NCBI GenBank assembly: GCA_000507305.1
Contig: DF239568.1
Span: 122,776-186,775, forward strand
Length of the DNA: 64,000 nucleotides
DNA from: Breviolum minutum Mf 1.05b.01
Taxonomy: Eukaryota > Sar > Dinophyceae > Suessiales > Symbiodiniaceae
Reading direction: 5' to 3'
Positions 13,762-25,544 of this stretch are shown piece after piece (the stretch's first letter is position 1; every line of letters begins with the position of its first letter). The notes under the pieces are model-generated. The model searched no databases, was not told the origin of the DNA, and saw nothing but the letters and a program-made list of their open reading frames with translations. Made by a program: the position numbers and the translations under genes.

Positions 13762-14334
13762 TCAGGTCAATCTGCCACGCTTTCTTTTGGAGCCTTCAGC
13801 CAAAGTGCTGAGGATTTGGAGGACTTCTCCATTTGCAGCAGCTGATTGCCATCGTTGTAGCAAGCTGGATTCGATGGATCCCAACACATAGGCAGCGACA
13901 CTTGCAGGACTTCTACTTTCCGGACGGCCAACGCCCAAGCGGAGTCTGCGCACAATCCCAACAGTATTCAGAACACTTCTCACACCACGGTTTCCGCCGT
14001 CCGACTCGCTGCTCTGCAAAGCCCACGCCAAAGGCTCCAAGTCGATATCATCATGAAGCACTACGACATCACCCGGATCAATCTCAAAGGTCTGAAGGAC
14101 CTGATGGACAGCCCACCCTGACAGGTTGTAGAAGGTTGCTGGGATGACTATGAACAGTTCACTGCCATCAGGGCTTCCCTGACCCTTTGCCAACCAACTC
14201 CAACACCTCCAGCGCCACTCCCATTGAAGGCCCAACTCTTCTGCCAAGGCCTCGCCGACAAGCGATCCCAAGTTGTGGCGAGCAAATTTTGGAGACGGCC
14301 ATGGGTTACCCAAACCTACTAAAAGCTGTGGCAT
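13762..14334 (-). CDS. PTH1: peptidyl-tRNA hydrolase, bacterial Pth type
   Basis: A complete intronless frame of 190 residues, the usual length of bacterial Pth. The enzyme hydrolyses the ester bond of peptidyl-tRNA released from stalled ribosomes. Visible motifs are the N-terminal GLGNP, then KFARHNLG with the Asn and His of the active site, PATFYNLSG (family PxTxMNxSG), VVVLHDDIDLE with the conserved HDD, and a C-terminal LRLGVGRP and YVLG. The usual GGHNGL loop reads GGNRGV here, after an odd stretch ESD. The first ATG falls directly before the conserved core, so an organelle-targeting leader would need an upstream exon. It lies between two multi-exon genes on the same strand. Being intronless suggests a retroposed or recently acquired copy. 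Confidence 0.92.
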   Translation of the reverse strand: MPQLLVGLGNPWPSPKFARHNLGSLVGEALAEELGLQWEWRWRCWSWLAKGQGSPDGSELFIVIPATFYNLSGWAVHQVLQTFEIDPGDVVVLHDDIDLEPLAWALQSSESDGGNRGVRSVLNTVGIVRRLRLGVGRPESRSPASVAAYVLGSIESSLLQRWQSAAANGEVLQILSTLAEGSKRKRGRLT

Positions 14335-14716
14335 GTTGGGTCTTGAGCCTTTGACTTGGAAACGGGAAAGCTCGCCCTACTTTTTCATACTTTTACTTGT
14401 TTTTCTGCTAGCTTTTCCCTTCGTCTTTTTTTGTTCGAATCCCTTTCCCTTTTTAGATCTATGAGACTATGAGGTGTCTTGCTCTTGCTGTTCTCTTTGC
14501 ATGCATCTGCAGCCAGCTTCGACGAGAACTCATGTCAATCAGGGCAGCAGGTGTGGCAACAGGAATAACCGGACCACCCACCCACCACAACCACCACCTG
14601 CCACAGCCGCAGCCGCTATTTTGATTGCAAACGATGAGTTTCAAACGGTTAAAGTGCAAGTCGATGCCAATCGTTGCAAATGGCAGAGTAGCCGGGTCAT
14701 TGCCAATGTCTGTCAT

Positions 14717-15550
14717 TCACTCTAGGCGCCGAATCAGCCACTCCAAATCTTGCGCTCCAGGGTTCCAGCCGGCCATGCTTTTGCCCGTCTTCTTGGAGTA
14801 GAAGAACCTGATGAACTCCAGCATAGTAGGCCCAAAAGATCAGGCCATGGTTCCAGTAAATGTGTCGGCATTGTGAATTATTTTGCATCATGCAATTGCA
14901 GCGATGCTGTGAAAAAGAACATGTAAGAGTAAATCTCAGACTAACAGGATCTAAGAATCTAAGAGGATTTTTGCTCGCTACATATCTCATAGTGGGCAAT
15001 GATGCCGGTCCAGAAAGTGTCCAGCGATTTCAGAGAAGCCGAAGTTCTGCGAGTACTTTGATTTGGCAGCCACAGGAAAGCGCTCATAAAAGTCAGGGTT
15101 TCACATCGGGAATCCCAAGGCTGAAGCAGACTATCCGGTCAGCTATCCAAATGCAGACTGAGACGCGGAACTCCTTTTCCGCCAAGGCGTTGAAACTCCA
15201 GCATAGCCTCACGGTTTGGAAGCTTTGGATCACACACACAAAACCAAAGAGACAAGACAGGCGCATGAATACAGTATGTCCAAGCCTCGCGTGACCATTC
15301 AACATCTTGAAGGTCAAAACTGTTCAGCCGCTTCTTCAAGAGCTCCACAGCAGAGACGCAGTGTGGACCTGGAAGGCCAAACTGGGCATGAGACAAATCC
15401 TAGAAGTATAGAGCAGTTGCCGTTTGCTGTCAACCAGTCTCATCGATGGGTCAACACGATTCAAAACGTATCAAAGTCTACGGTCCGAACATCCCCCACG
15501 GGCAAAGAGCACAATTTCCTTGGATCATCAAATCCGATCTCAGACAGCGC
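14717..15550 (-). CDS. unrecognised small multi-exon protein
   Basis: Short coding-like minus-strand segments in order: about 15550-15465 (ALSEIGFDDPRKLCSLPV), 15395-15292 (PHCVSAVELLKKRLNSFD), 15222-15138 (LPNREAMLEFQRLGGKG), 15045-14993 (SLDTFWTGIIAHYE) and 14807-14717 (YSKKTGKSMAGWNPGAQD, ending LIRRLE and TGA). The last exon begins after a CAG|G acceptor. I cannot assign a family or function. The gene ends about 380 bp before the peptidyl-tRNA hydrolase. The start codon was not identified. Confidence 0.55.
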
Positions 15551-15839
15551 ATGTTAATTTGCGACAATCCTTAACATTTTTATCTGTACTTTGTGCATGG
15601 AATCCATGGAACTGACTGAATCATACTGAATCCCGTGGCCTTTGGTGCAAACCAAAGATCAAGCTCTTCGTAACGCCTTACATCCCAAGGCTTGGATTGC
15701 TTGGACGTTGTCTCTTTTGGAGATGCTTCCTGCCTTGGATGGTTGGGGTGTGTGGAATTGGAGATCTGGAGATTGGAACAGGCTCACGATTCTTGGCTTA
15801 TCTTGAGTTGGTTTAGGTGGTTGTCGCCCTTGACATGCT

Positions 15840-18150
15840 GACCAGAATCTGTTCCAGGATCAGCTGTGCTTCTCTGGCCCTTTCCAAAAGATCCCGCTTC
15901 TCCAAAAGATCTTCTGAGCTCAGACCTGCCTGCAGCGAAAGTGAAGGTCTAAAGAAAACATTACCCTGCAATAGCGATAGAGCCTGATAGAACATACAAC
16001 TTGCGATCGTAGCTTATTGTGATATCTCTCTTATTCACCATGGTACATTGTAGGCACATGTATCTACAGTATCAATTAAAATCATAAGCTTGGCTGTATG
16101 TCTGTACAATTGGGTTCTTTGCATATATGTGTGTATATCTTTAATTTGACATCTATCCTACTTGGACCATTGCCACCACAACATCACAAATATGTTGCCG
16201 TCTTGTAGCTGCGGGGATTGGATGAGATTAATTCTAAGAGGTTGCGAGACTTTTCAAAATCTGACACGTTCACAGTTGCAAAGTGTGCTTCGGCAGAAAT
16301 TGACTCCTGACCCCCACTGAATTGAAAATCTGGGAAAACAAGCGAGGATCACGACTTACCGACTTACCGTGACTTACCGTGACTTACCGTGACTTACCCC
16401 ACCTTGTGAATCATACTTCGCAGCTCCGACACGGACTTGGAGGTCAGCCCAGAAGTCTCAGCTGAAGGACCTTGCAATATGCGCATTGGACGTTTTTCTC
16501 CCCACCGTTCCTCGCCGGAAGACTTCTCCAAATCTTTATCAAATCCAACTTGGAGATATCCGACACAACTTTTTCAAACATCTGCATCTCGGCACCTGAT
16601 GCATCTTTTTCATGTCCGTTGCCACCTGGGCATGCAAGCCTGGCACGTTGCAGCATTTGTATAAGTGCTTAGCTTGGATTGCAAAGAGCGAATTTTGTCA
16701 AATCAAAAAAGCAATCAAAACATCCAATAAATATCCCATCACTTGATGTTTTCAAAATCTTGCGCACTTCACAAGAACAACGCATGCAAGGGGGAGGAAC
16801 AAAGGTGTCTCCTTGATAGCTACCCACAGCTACCCATGTGACAAATTTGGTACTTGAAGCGATTCCCGGACCTCAGTTTCTGAACCAAATCCTTTTTCTC
16901 AAAGCAGTCAGCAGTTGAAATGCTGCGCTGCGCTGCCAATTGCCGCAACTCAGCGAGACTAAGGCTGTCCAAGTCTTGCGTCGAGAGGAAGCGCCCCTGT
17001 AAGAAAGCGGATCAGGGGACAGTTGAAAATCCCTATGTAGGCCCTAAATAGTGATCGTGGGCATTTATGGGTTATAATCCCTTAAGAATCCCTAGAGAAC
17101 ACAATAAATACCATGGGCACACTGTTAGGGTTGAATTGAAAGGAGAGTGGAAAAAACGGGGCGGATGACGAACATACCGGGTGATTGCACTTCAGTGGTA
17201 GGATGCTGGTACTAGTACTGAACAACTTTGCAAAACTCAGAGCTACTCATTTAAACACTTGAAGGTTCTCCCAAAATGCAAGCATAAGCAACCGGTAACT
17301 GGAAAATCTCAAAGGTCCGAGGCAAAGTCAAGGCTCCCTGGCAAAAGGAAGCTGTGGGAGGGTGAGGAGCACACCACTTCGGCAGGTGTAGCGCCATGCC
17401 GCTCGCATGGCTTGCAAACGAAGCAAGGAGTGCATCTTCACTTGTTGTTTGCACTGTCCGAATGAGTCTTTTACTCTTTCTGTCTGAATGAGTTCTTACC
17501 CTACTGCTCCAAGGTAGTTGTCCGGATTCGGATTAGGCTGCTGCTCCAAACACGTGCCATACCTGCAATAGTAAGTCCTCTAGAAAGATTATGAAGGATT
17601 AGTTGGTTGGCATTTCTTATGCAATGTCACAGTCTCAGGTTGAAGGCAGGTTGAAGGCACAGGAGCCTGATTCTCTGCCACAAACTTCCAGGCCACCCAT
17701 TGATTGTCACACATGCAGCACACATTCGTTTCCTAGATGCATGTGGCACCCGTTTTGCAGCTTCTGGAAGCACTGGGCAAGGATCGCCTGCATTTGAGCT
17801 TCCACTCGCACGCCCATTGAGGCTGCAATGGAGGCAGCAAGAACGCAACTGCACATACGGATGCTGCTCACAGTCATTCTTGCAAGGCTAAGCGGTAGGG
17901 GCAAGACAAGCAACTACAATCAGCAAGCATCCTTAGAACAGCAAGAAATTCCCAGAAACGTCAATGTACGTAATGTAAAGTTACATCATGTTACATATCT
18001 CTATGTCATTGGGCCATTTGCAAGTGGGCTATGTTTTGGCAGTTTCGCTTCCAGACTTGTACCCCTGGCCCAGGCGATCTTTGCACCGGAGGCATCAATG
18101 ACCTCTCCCTGCAGAGATTCATCTTGGCTCTCAGCTTCGCCTCTCAAGTG
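15840..18150 (-). CDS. protein with coiled coil and two SAP-like repeats
   Basis: Exons seen: about 18150-18050 (AESQDESLQGEVIDASGAK), 17845-17745 (VEAQMQAILAQCFQKLQNG), 16996 to about 16870, about 16620-16540, a short one ending at 16398, and about 15935-15845. The exon from 16996 holds LSLAELRQLAAQRSI then CFEKKDLVQKLR. The exon ending at 16398 holds KSVSELRSMIHKVG, and the next exon supplies LLEKRDLLERAREA. Both have the pattern L(S/T)xxELRxx...EKxDLxxR of the helix-loop-helix fold shared by SAP, ARMET-C and RNF34-type modules. Such modules bind nucleic acid or protein partners; the role here is unknown. The 16398 exon ends in an unusual repeated splice donor (see 16351-16398). The start and stop are not certain. 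Confidence 0.6.
16351..16398 (-). repeat. five tandem copies of a 5' splice donor
   Basis: The plus strand reads GACTTACC five times with 10-bp spacing for most copies. On the coding (minus) strand this is GGTAAGTC repeated five times, directly after the exon that encodes SELRSMIHKVG. Each copy has a consensus donor GTAAGT. The exon-proximal copy (397-396) is the one that joins in frame to the next SAP-like half. Confidence 0.9.
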
Positions 18151-18265
18151 AGAAGCCACCTGGTGTATCTGGTGTATCTGGCATATCTGCACATCTGCAT
18201 CCTAGGCTGCTAGTATGAGGCATCTCAAAACATGGTGAGCCAAGCAAAAGCCAAGCCTCCGAGGG

Positions 18266-21200
18266 TTATCGATTGAAGTGTGGAACTCTGAAGATCCACT
18301 TCTCCATGTCATAGGAGATGAATTTACCACCAAACTCCTGCGTATACATGGCATCTAAGAAATTCAGAGCTTTATCTGCAGCCGATTCTTCCAGCAACAA
18401 GCTGGCAATATTGCAAATGGCTCTTCCACCCCTGCCACACCCATTCAAGCCTCGGATAGCTTTGACAAGCGCTGCTGGAGCTGTTCAAGGCTCTTGGGCT
18501 TCACATCGTTCCTGCACATCACTGCGAATGATGTTCTTCTTTCCCTATCTTTCTGATCCTCTTTCTTCTCAACAGCCATTCACTGACGTGTTGGGTTCTA
18601 ATCTGCCAGCTAGAATTGGCTTGGGCTGCTGCCTAGTTGGTTTCACATTCAGGGTGACCACGGCTTCTTTGTTGAGACCTTGGCCTCGGCAACGGAAGCC
18701 ACGGCAGCGTGTCAGCATATCAGCATCTCATTCATCTGCATGAAAAGTGTGGAGGTGTCAGGACAAAGGATCATCAGTATATGGAAATTATAGGTGAAGC
18801 GGTGACGAGATGTGTTCGGCAATCAATCGCAAGTCTGGCTGAGATTGCGGCCAATATCTGGCTTCTCCCTGTCAAGTTGATCGTTTCGGGAAGCTGTGGG
18901 TGCCAAGAATAGAGACCATACAATACATCACATGTTTTTAAAAAAAGGGAGAGAGAGAGAGAGAAGGCTAGCTTGATGGATGGTGGGCCAATCAGTCCGT
19001 CGATTTAGAGACCAAAGAATAACAGAACAGTGCCTTTGTCCACAAGAAATTCAAAAAACAGTCATGGCAAGTATACACCCTCCGTGCTAAAACCCTCCAA
19101 CAACCATCTTTGTAGAAGAAAGCCTGTTCACAATCTCTATGGACATAGTAAGGCCTCTCTGGGTATAGTGTCAGGCTGCCACGTTCAATTCGGACATCCC
19201 GATCAAAGTCATGGCATCGTACATCTGTGAGTCCTGCAGCAACGGGACTGTAGAGGAAGCTGTACATGCTCACGAGAATCCGTATTTAGGATACACCGTG
19301 GACGGTATGAAAATGCCCGAATGCATGCTGACTTGTCACATCTATTCCCATCATCCTGGCCATTTCACGGCACCATAGCCGTAGCGACCAATCTCGAGGT
19401 TGTCAATGCGACTTAATTGTGCTTCTGTCATCCTGCACATTGCTTCCTGACTGCGCAAAGTTGCTGCAATGCTCAATGTGAAACTTCTTTTGAAAGATGT
19501 ATCAGGTGGATTCAGGAAATGCCAAGCAAGTACATGCAAGTACCACAACCAAGTAATGAGAATGATTCGAATGATGCTGTTGAAAAAAAACCTCCTGAAC
19601 TATTCATCAAAGAGGCAATCGATGGATTGCTGTAATAATCTGCCCGAGAGAGCTTGGGCACCAGCGATGCCGCCGCCAATTCAGCGGATGGCGTTTCCTC
19701 TGCCCTGTCACACAACGCTTGCAGGTAGCTTGGGTTTTCATACTAGTGTGGACTGTTTTCTTACATGCAACATCACTATGTCAGCTCTAAGTATATCAAT
19801 TACATAAGTTATATAAATAGCCACTAGTTATACCTAGTCTATATGTATATATGCAGGTGTATAGTATATACACACAGTATAGGTATATATACGGTATACA
19901 CATGTTTGCAACTTGCCATCCATTCTTTGCCAAGAAAATGAGGCCTCTCGGGCCCATGTCGGATGATGTTGGGCTTGATTGGCTTCAATGCAGGCGTGAG
20001 CATCTCCTGTCCAGACTTCTGCTGAGAAAAAATGATAAAGCATATGGGAGTCAGAAGTGCCAAATGTGTTTGCCAAGGCTGATGCCTCGGCTGCAGTGGG
20101 GGTGCCGGTTCCACCGGTCGTTCCATCTACTTGCACGTCACGGGGCCGCCTGGCGAACTGGACAAACTTTGCACAAAAAGTAGAAAAGGAATGAAAAGGA
20201 TGCCATGTGTGCTGGCCTTAGAGGTGGCCAGCCTTCCTCTGGTGTCCGTCTTGGTGACATGGGTGTTGGCGATCTTGGCGACTTCGGTTTCATTGACACT
20301 CTCAAGAATGCCTTGGAAACAGGGCATGGAATCGAGCGACACGTGTCTCTGACGTACACATTTCCGGTCAACCTCGCCTTCCCCCAGGTAATGGAGATGA
20401 TATGAGATGATTAATCTGATGATTCTGCCGGTGGACCCTGTGCATGTGCAGAACCAGTTGGATCGTGAAATTGCAGAAATGGTTTCAGTTTTCAAATCAA
20501 AAATAATATGGTTCGCAGAAAAAAAACAAACGAGCTGTCTGCTGCACGCCGAGGGTCAGAAGGCGACACATCTGGCCCTGAGGTGGGGGTTGCTGGTCGA
20601 CTTCGTGGCGTGGAGCTACCGTATGAACGGATGTGATCGGTCCTGAGCAACGAAAAGATCCCCGTGGCTACAAAAGGCTCGACCCTCTCAAGGCAAATCA
20701 GGACATGACGCATGTTCATCACATGTTCATCAAGCTTCACAGCCGAAGGTGGGAGACTGAAAGACGCGCTTCGCGGTGATCGATCTGCAAAAGAGCCCTG
20801 ACAAGCCCGATACACGGCAACTCTTTTCAACCTACAGAAAGTTGAAACTCCAACTTCCCGAGTCCATATAAAACTGAGGCCTCTGATGTAGACCGCGATG
20901 GTGTGGAATGGCGCACCTTAAACTTACACACACATACACAAAATAGATGGAAAAGCACACGGTCACATACAGCGCTTCCATGTTCTGGCCCCAATTAATC
21001 TTTTGACATAACTGGGCCTTAGAAAGAAGTGTTAGAATCACATCCATGCTGGCTATGGAAAATCTGAGCACCTGGCTCTGGCCGCTGATTCCGGTTGCGA
21101 TTTCCAAAGATAAGCTGAAGTCGCTTTTGATGGCGTCTTGGGCACAGTCAGACCCAACGGTCTCGGAGGAGCCTGATTGGTAGTCACTAAGCCATTCAGC

Positions 21201-24200
21201 CCATAAGGATCTCCGGGTGATATGGGCATACCACCCATGCCACCGCCTAGGCCCATCTGTGGCATCTGGCCTGTGTTCCCGAACAGACCACCAGAAGCGC
21301 CCATCATGCCACCACTGCTAGCACCAAAGAGTCCGCCACCGGAGTTTCCAAAGAGGCCCCCTCCTGAATTCCCAAACAGGCCTCCTCCTGCATTGGCTCC
21401 TCCAAACAAGCCACCACCACTGTTGGCACCAAAAAGGCCTCCACCAGTGTTTCCGCCAAACAAACCTCCTCCAGTGTTCGCACCAAATAAACCTCCTCCA
21501 CTGGACTTCCCGCCGAAAAGCCCACCACCTGTATTCCCAAATAGACCACCGCCAGTGTTGCCTCCAAACATGCCCCCACCTGTGTTACCAAAGAGGCCAC
21601 CACCTGTATTCGCTCCGAACAAGCCGCCACCACTGCTCTGACCAAAAAGGCCGCCACCTGTGTTGCCACCAAAGAGGCCTCCGCCACTGTTGCCGCCAAA
21701 CATTCCGCCACCAGTGTTGCCGAAGAGTCCTCCACCGGTATTGCCACCAAACATCCCCCCTCCTGTGTTGCCGCCGAACATTCCACCGCCACTGTTGCCA
21801 AAAAGCCCACCACCAGTGTTGCCACCAAACAATCCACCACCACCTCAGCTTTGGGGCAAGTGCAAGCACAAGGGGCTCGCTGTGCAAATATGTCATTGCG
21901 CTCACTCCTGAAAAACGCTCTGCTACCAAAACTTGTGAGTCACTCAATTCAATTTTGATAAAATGTGTTGCTTGGAGATATCCCCACTTGAAGAAAAGAA
22001 CAAGACAACACAAGAGAATCAAGAGAAACAAAACGAAATAAGACAAGGCAAGGCAAGGTAGTGATAGTGGTCGTGGTCATAATAGCAATAGTAGGAGTAG
22101 GGGTAGGAGTGTGAGTAGGAGTAGGAGTAGGAGTAGGGGTAGGAGTGTGAGTGGAGTAGGAGTAGGAGTAGGAGTAGGAGTGGGAGTGGGAGTGGTAGTG
22201 GTAGTGGTAGTGGTAGTGGTAGTGGTAGTGGTAGTGGTAGTGGTAGTGGTGGTAGTAGTAGTAGTAGAAGAAGAAGTAGTAATAGGAGTAGCAGTTGCAG
22301 TTGCAGTAGCAGTAGTAGTAGTAGTAGTAGTAGCAGCAGCAGTAGTAGTAGTAGTAGTAGGAGTAAAGGTAAGGTAGTTGTAAAAGGAGTAGTAGTAGCA
22401 ATAATAGTAGCAATAGTGGTAGAAGAAGTAGTGGCAGAAGTAGTAGCTCGGCAGCAGCACAGCCAAGTTTTTGTGGCATTAGTAGAACTAGCAGCTATGA
22501 GTACTGCTACTAATAGAATAACGATGAGGAGAAGAAGGGGAATAAAAAGAAGTATGCTGCATGACTGCAAATCTTCATGCACGTGCTTCCCCAGAAGAGG
22601 CCCTGGCTCGTGGCTCCACCAAAGAGACCACCAGTGCTTGGTCTAGCTCCGAACAATCCCCCGCCGCTGTTCTGCCCAAACAGGCCACCGCCAGTATTTG
22701 CTCCAAACATCCCACCACCAGTGTTCTGTCCGAACAGGCCACCACCAGTGTTTGCTCCAAACATCCCACCACCGGTGTTCTGTCCAAACAGGCCACCGCC
22801 AGTGTTTGCTCCGAACATCCCACCGCCAGTATTCTGTCCAAATAAGCCTCCGCCGGTGTTCTGTCCGAACAAACCTCCGCCGCCTCCGGTATTTTGCCCA
22901 AAAAGCCCACCACCAGTGTTCTGACCAAACATGCCACCGCCAGTGTTGGCTCCGAACATGCCTCCACCAGAGTTTCCGCCAAACAAGCCTCCTCCACTGG
23001 ATTGACCGAACAAGCCACCGCCAGTGTTTTGCCCAAACATTCCTCCGCCTGTGTTCGCACCAAACATGCCTCCTGTGTTTTGGCCAAACATTCCTCCACC
23101 GCTATTTGCCCCGAAAAGCCCGCCACCGCTGCTCTGGCCGAATAGACCACCACCAGTGTTCTGTCCAAAGAGGCCACCACCAGTGTTTTGTCCGAAAAGG
23201 CCGCCTTCAGCGTGTCGCTTTCAGACCCCACAATAAATCCGACACTCGACACTTCTAAAACTTTGAGACCTACCCAACCCGGCTGCGCCTCCTGTGTTTG
23301 CACCACCGAAGAGGCCACCAGAGCTGCTGGCACCGAAAGGGCTGGAGCTTTGACCAAAAAGGCCACCAGAGGCACCAGGAGCTGCTTGTGCTCCTGCGAC
23401 AGCAGGTACAATCCACACGGCCGGATGAATTTTCGGAATCATTCAGTCAGCTTTCAAGACCATTGTATAATTATGTCAATGCTCTGGGTGACCAGTGCTC
23501 ACAAGTCTCCATATCATGACCCCTTATCTCCTTACCCGAGTTGGATGTACAACCCCCCTGTGTGCCAGGTTTTTAGCACAGCTCATTTGCTGCCAAAATG
23601 TCGAGGATGAAAATGCTGGTCCTCCCTCCGAGTTGCCCCCCCTCACCGTGCATCCGGCCTTGTCCCGCCTGCAAACGATTAGCCTGATAGTCTTCCATGC
23701 GGAGCCTGAAAGGAAAACGGCATTGCTTCCAACATCTCATGTGCATCTGCTGTGCTTCCACTGAAACCCTTCATCTAATCGTTCCGAGAACTAAGCTCTT
23801 GACTCTTCAAATGACTTGTTCTTGTAACAGTCCATGACACCAATGTGTCCGTATTTCAACTTGGTTTCTTGATCGATGATCTCCTGCATCTTGGTCGTGG
23901 TGCCAGTTGCAGTGCCACCAAAGCCACCACCGCCCCCAAAGGTCTGTCCCTGTCCGAAGAGGCCGCCACCACCAGAGGTTGGTTGTCCAAATAGGCCGCC
24001 ACCGGAGCTCTGGCCAAACAGGCCTCCACCAGCTGCAGCTGGTTGTCCAAACAAACCACCACCAGAGGCTTGGGTTTGCCCGAAGCCGCCTCCAAATAGA
24101 CCTCCGCTGGGCTGGCCTTGGCCCATTCCAGCGCTTTGTCCAAACCCAAAGCCTCCACCGCAGCCTCCACAGCCTCCACAGCCTCCGCAGCCTCCGGTTC

Positions 24201-24568
24201 CAAAAAGGCCTCCACCAGACTGGGGCTGTCCAAACAATCCACCTCCAGCCGCACCACCAGTGTTTCCAAAAGGACTGCTCTGTGCGCCAAAGAGGCCCCC
24301 TCCAGTGTTCTGTCCAAACATTCCTCCACCAGTGTTGGCACCGAACATGCCGCCACCAGTGTTGCCACCTCAATTTTGGCATCAATGCTTCATGCTTCTG
24401 CGCAAGCCGTGACGTAGAATCTGTCATGGGTCTAGTTTACAGTCCTACTGAAATTCATTCGTGGTCTTACATTTGGGTCAAACTAAGTCTCAGGCCAAAG
24501 AGGCCGCCACCAGTGTTACCAAAGCCTCCAAAACCCCCTTGGGGTTGTGGTTGGGGCTGTCCAAACAT
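18266..24568 (-). CDS. NUP98: nucleoporin Nup98 homologue
   Basis: Nup98 is a mobile nuclear-pore protein: FG repeats form the permeability barrier, the GLEBS motif binds Rae1, and the C-terminal domain docks to the pore. Exons: 24568-24496 (ATG, FGQPQPQ), 24368-23804, 23705-23647, 23393-23274, 23204-22590, 21843 to about 21120, probable linker exons near 20642-20536, 20311-20200 and 20130-20050, then 19446-19356, 19233 to about 19145, 18684-18633, 18511-18451 and 18337-18266. GLFG and GMFG repeats fill the first part. The GLEBS region spans GHIGVMDCYKNKSFEE joined to LRMEDYQANR. The C-terminal fold is clear: MTEAQLSRIDNLEIGRYGYG, LTDVR, GQGLNKEAVVTL, EFGGKFISYD and FRVPHF. The protein ends HFNR-stop, with no Nup96 part. 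Donors include GC and GA types. Confidence 0.93.
22083..22440. repeat. (GTA)/(GTG)n imperfect microsatellite
   Basis: GTAGTG, GTAGGA and GTAGTA triplet runs fill the intron between two FG-repeat exons of the NUP98 gene. All six frames give long low-complexity peptides, which are artefacts. The tract separates two blocks of almost identical FG coding repeats. Confidence 0.95.
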
Positions 24569-25540
24569 GGTTCACGATGATGAGTGGCTTATATACCTCA
24601 GAAATTTAAGCAGAATCGAGGCGCGCAAACAAACCTTCAAAACACAACACCAATTCAAAGATCCGAAGGCTTAGGGTCTGATGAAACGGGTAGATAAAAC
24701 AAGGTCTTTCTACCAAAAGTAGTCAGCTAGATGTCCTGAGTCTTGACCAGAGAGCAACATCTCTCCATTTCTTTTGCGATTGCAGCAAGAAAGGCAAGCC
24801 ACCCAGGAACTCAAAGGGACTTGATCCACCAGCTGCGCGGTGTTCAAAGTCCAGGGTGGCCGAAGCCACCCACAACTGCCAAGCAGTGTGGCGCACCCAG
24901 GTTCCAGGAAAAGCTTGAACCGAAACTCCAGGAAGTTATAGAGTTATAGAATGAGCGACAGCGAAGGCAGATCAACAGCATAAAGTGGACAAACACTTCA
25001 GTGAGGAAAAGTTGCAGTATACCTGTCTACCAACATGATAAGCTGCTTCCTGACAGCTCTGACTCTGCTTGGTGGAAGCCTTTTTTGTTGCTGTGCCGAT
25101 GCTAAGCTCCAACACAAGCCCCATAAGACAACTTGCTGTTGCTAGCTAGGCGAGCCCCGAATGCCAACTAGCCAACATCAGCTTGAGACCTGAATCTCAA
25201 GTTGAGGAGCTGCCCTTCCACAAGCAAAAGCGCATGAATCATCCAATTGATATATTCAATTCATATGATTCATATTTGCTGATTTTGTTGGGACAGCTTG
25301 AAGGTTCCATTCAAAAAGGTGGAGTGGAAGAGCATCAGCCCCACCCGTAGCTGATAGCTGCTGAAGCTATCTTGGGAAGTTCTTTGCGACCCAGGTTTTT
25401 TGAAGACAGAAACCGTGAAGAAACGACTCCAGATTCATCTTGCCGTGAGGCACTCCCGAATGCCGAGTACCCGAGGCAAAGTATCATAGAAAAAGAACAG
25501 GTGGATCACAAAAAGCAACAAGAACAGAAGCGGAAACAAG
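24569..25540. other. region upstream of NUP98
   Basis: Spacer before the NUP98 start codon. A plus-strand stretch at 24783-24900 is open but not convincing. No TATA box or spliced-leader copy was recognised. A trans-splice acceptor for the NUP98 message would be expected here, and several AG dinucleotides after pyrimidine runs are candidates that cannot be ranked by eye. Confidence 0.4.
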
Positions 25541-25544
25541 GAAT

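Noticed and set aside
14400-14465. GTTCGAATCCC resembling a tRNA T loop
   Set aside because: The flanks are pyrimidine-rich and do not fold into a cloverleaf.
22077-22582. Long Leu-, Thr- and Tyr-rich frames on the minus strand
   Set aside because: They are translations of a (GTA)/(GTG) microsatellite inside an intron.
21222-24417. Long Pro-rich plus-strand frames opposite the FG repeats
   Set aside because: They are the reverse complement of the GLFG/GMFG coding repeats. The minus strand has family motifs, splice sites and the C-terminal Nup98 fold.
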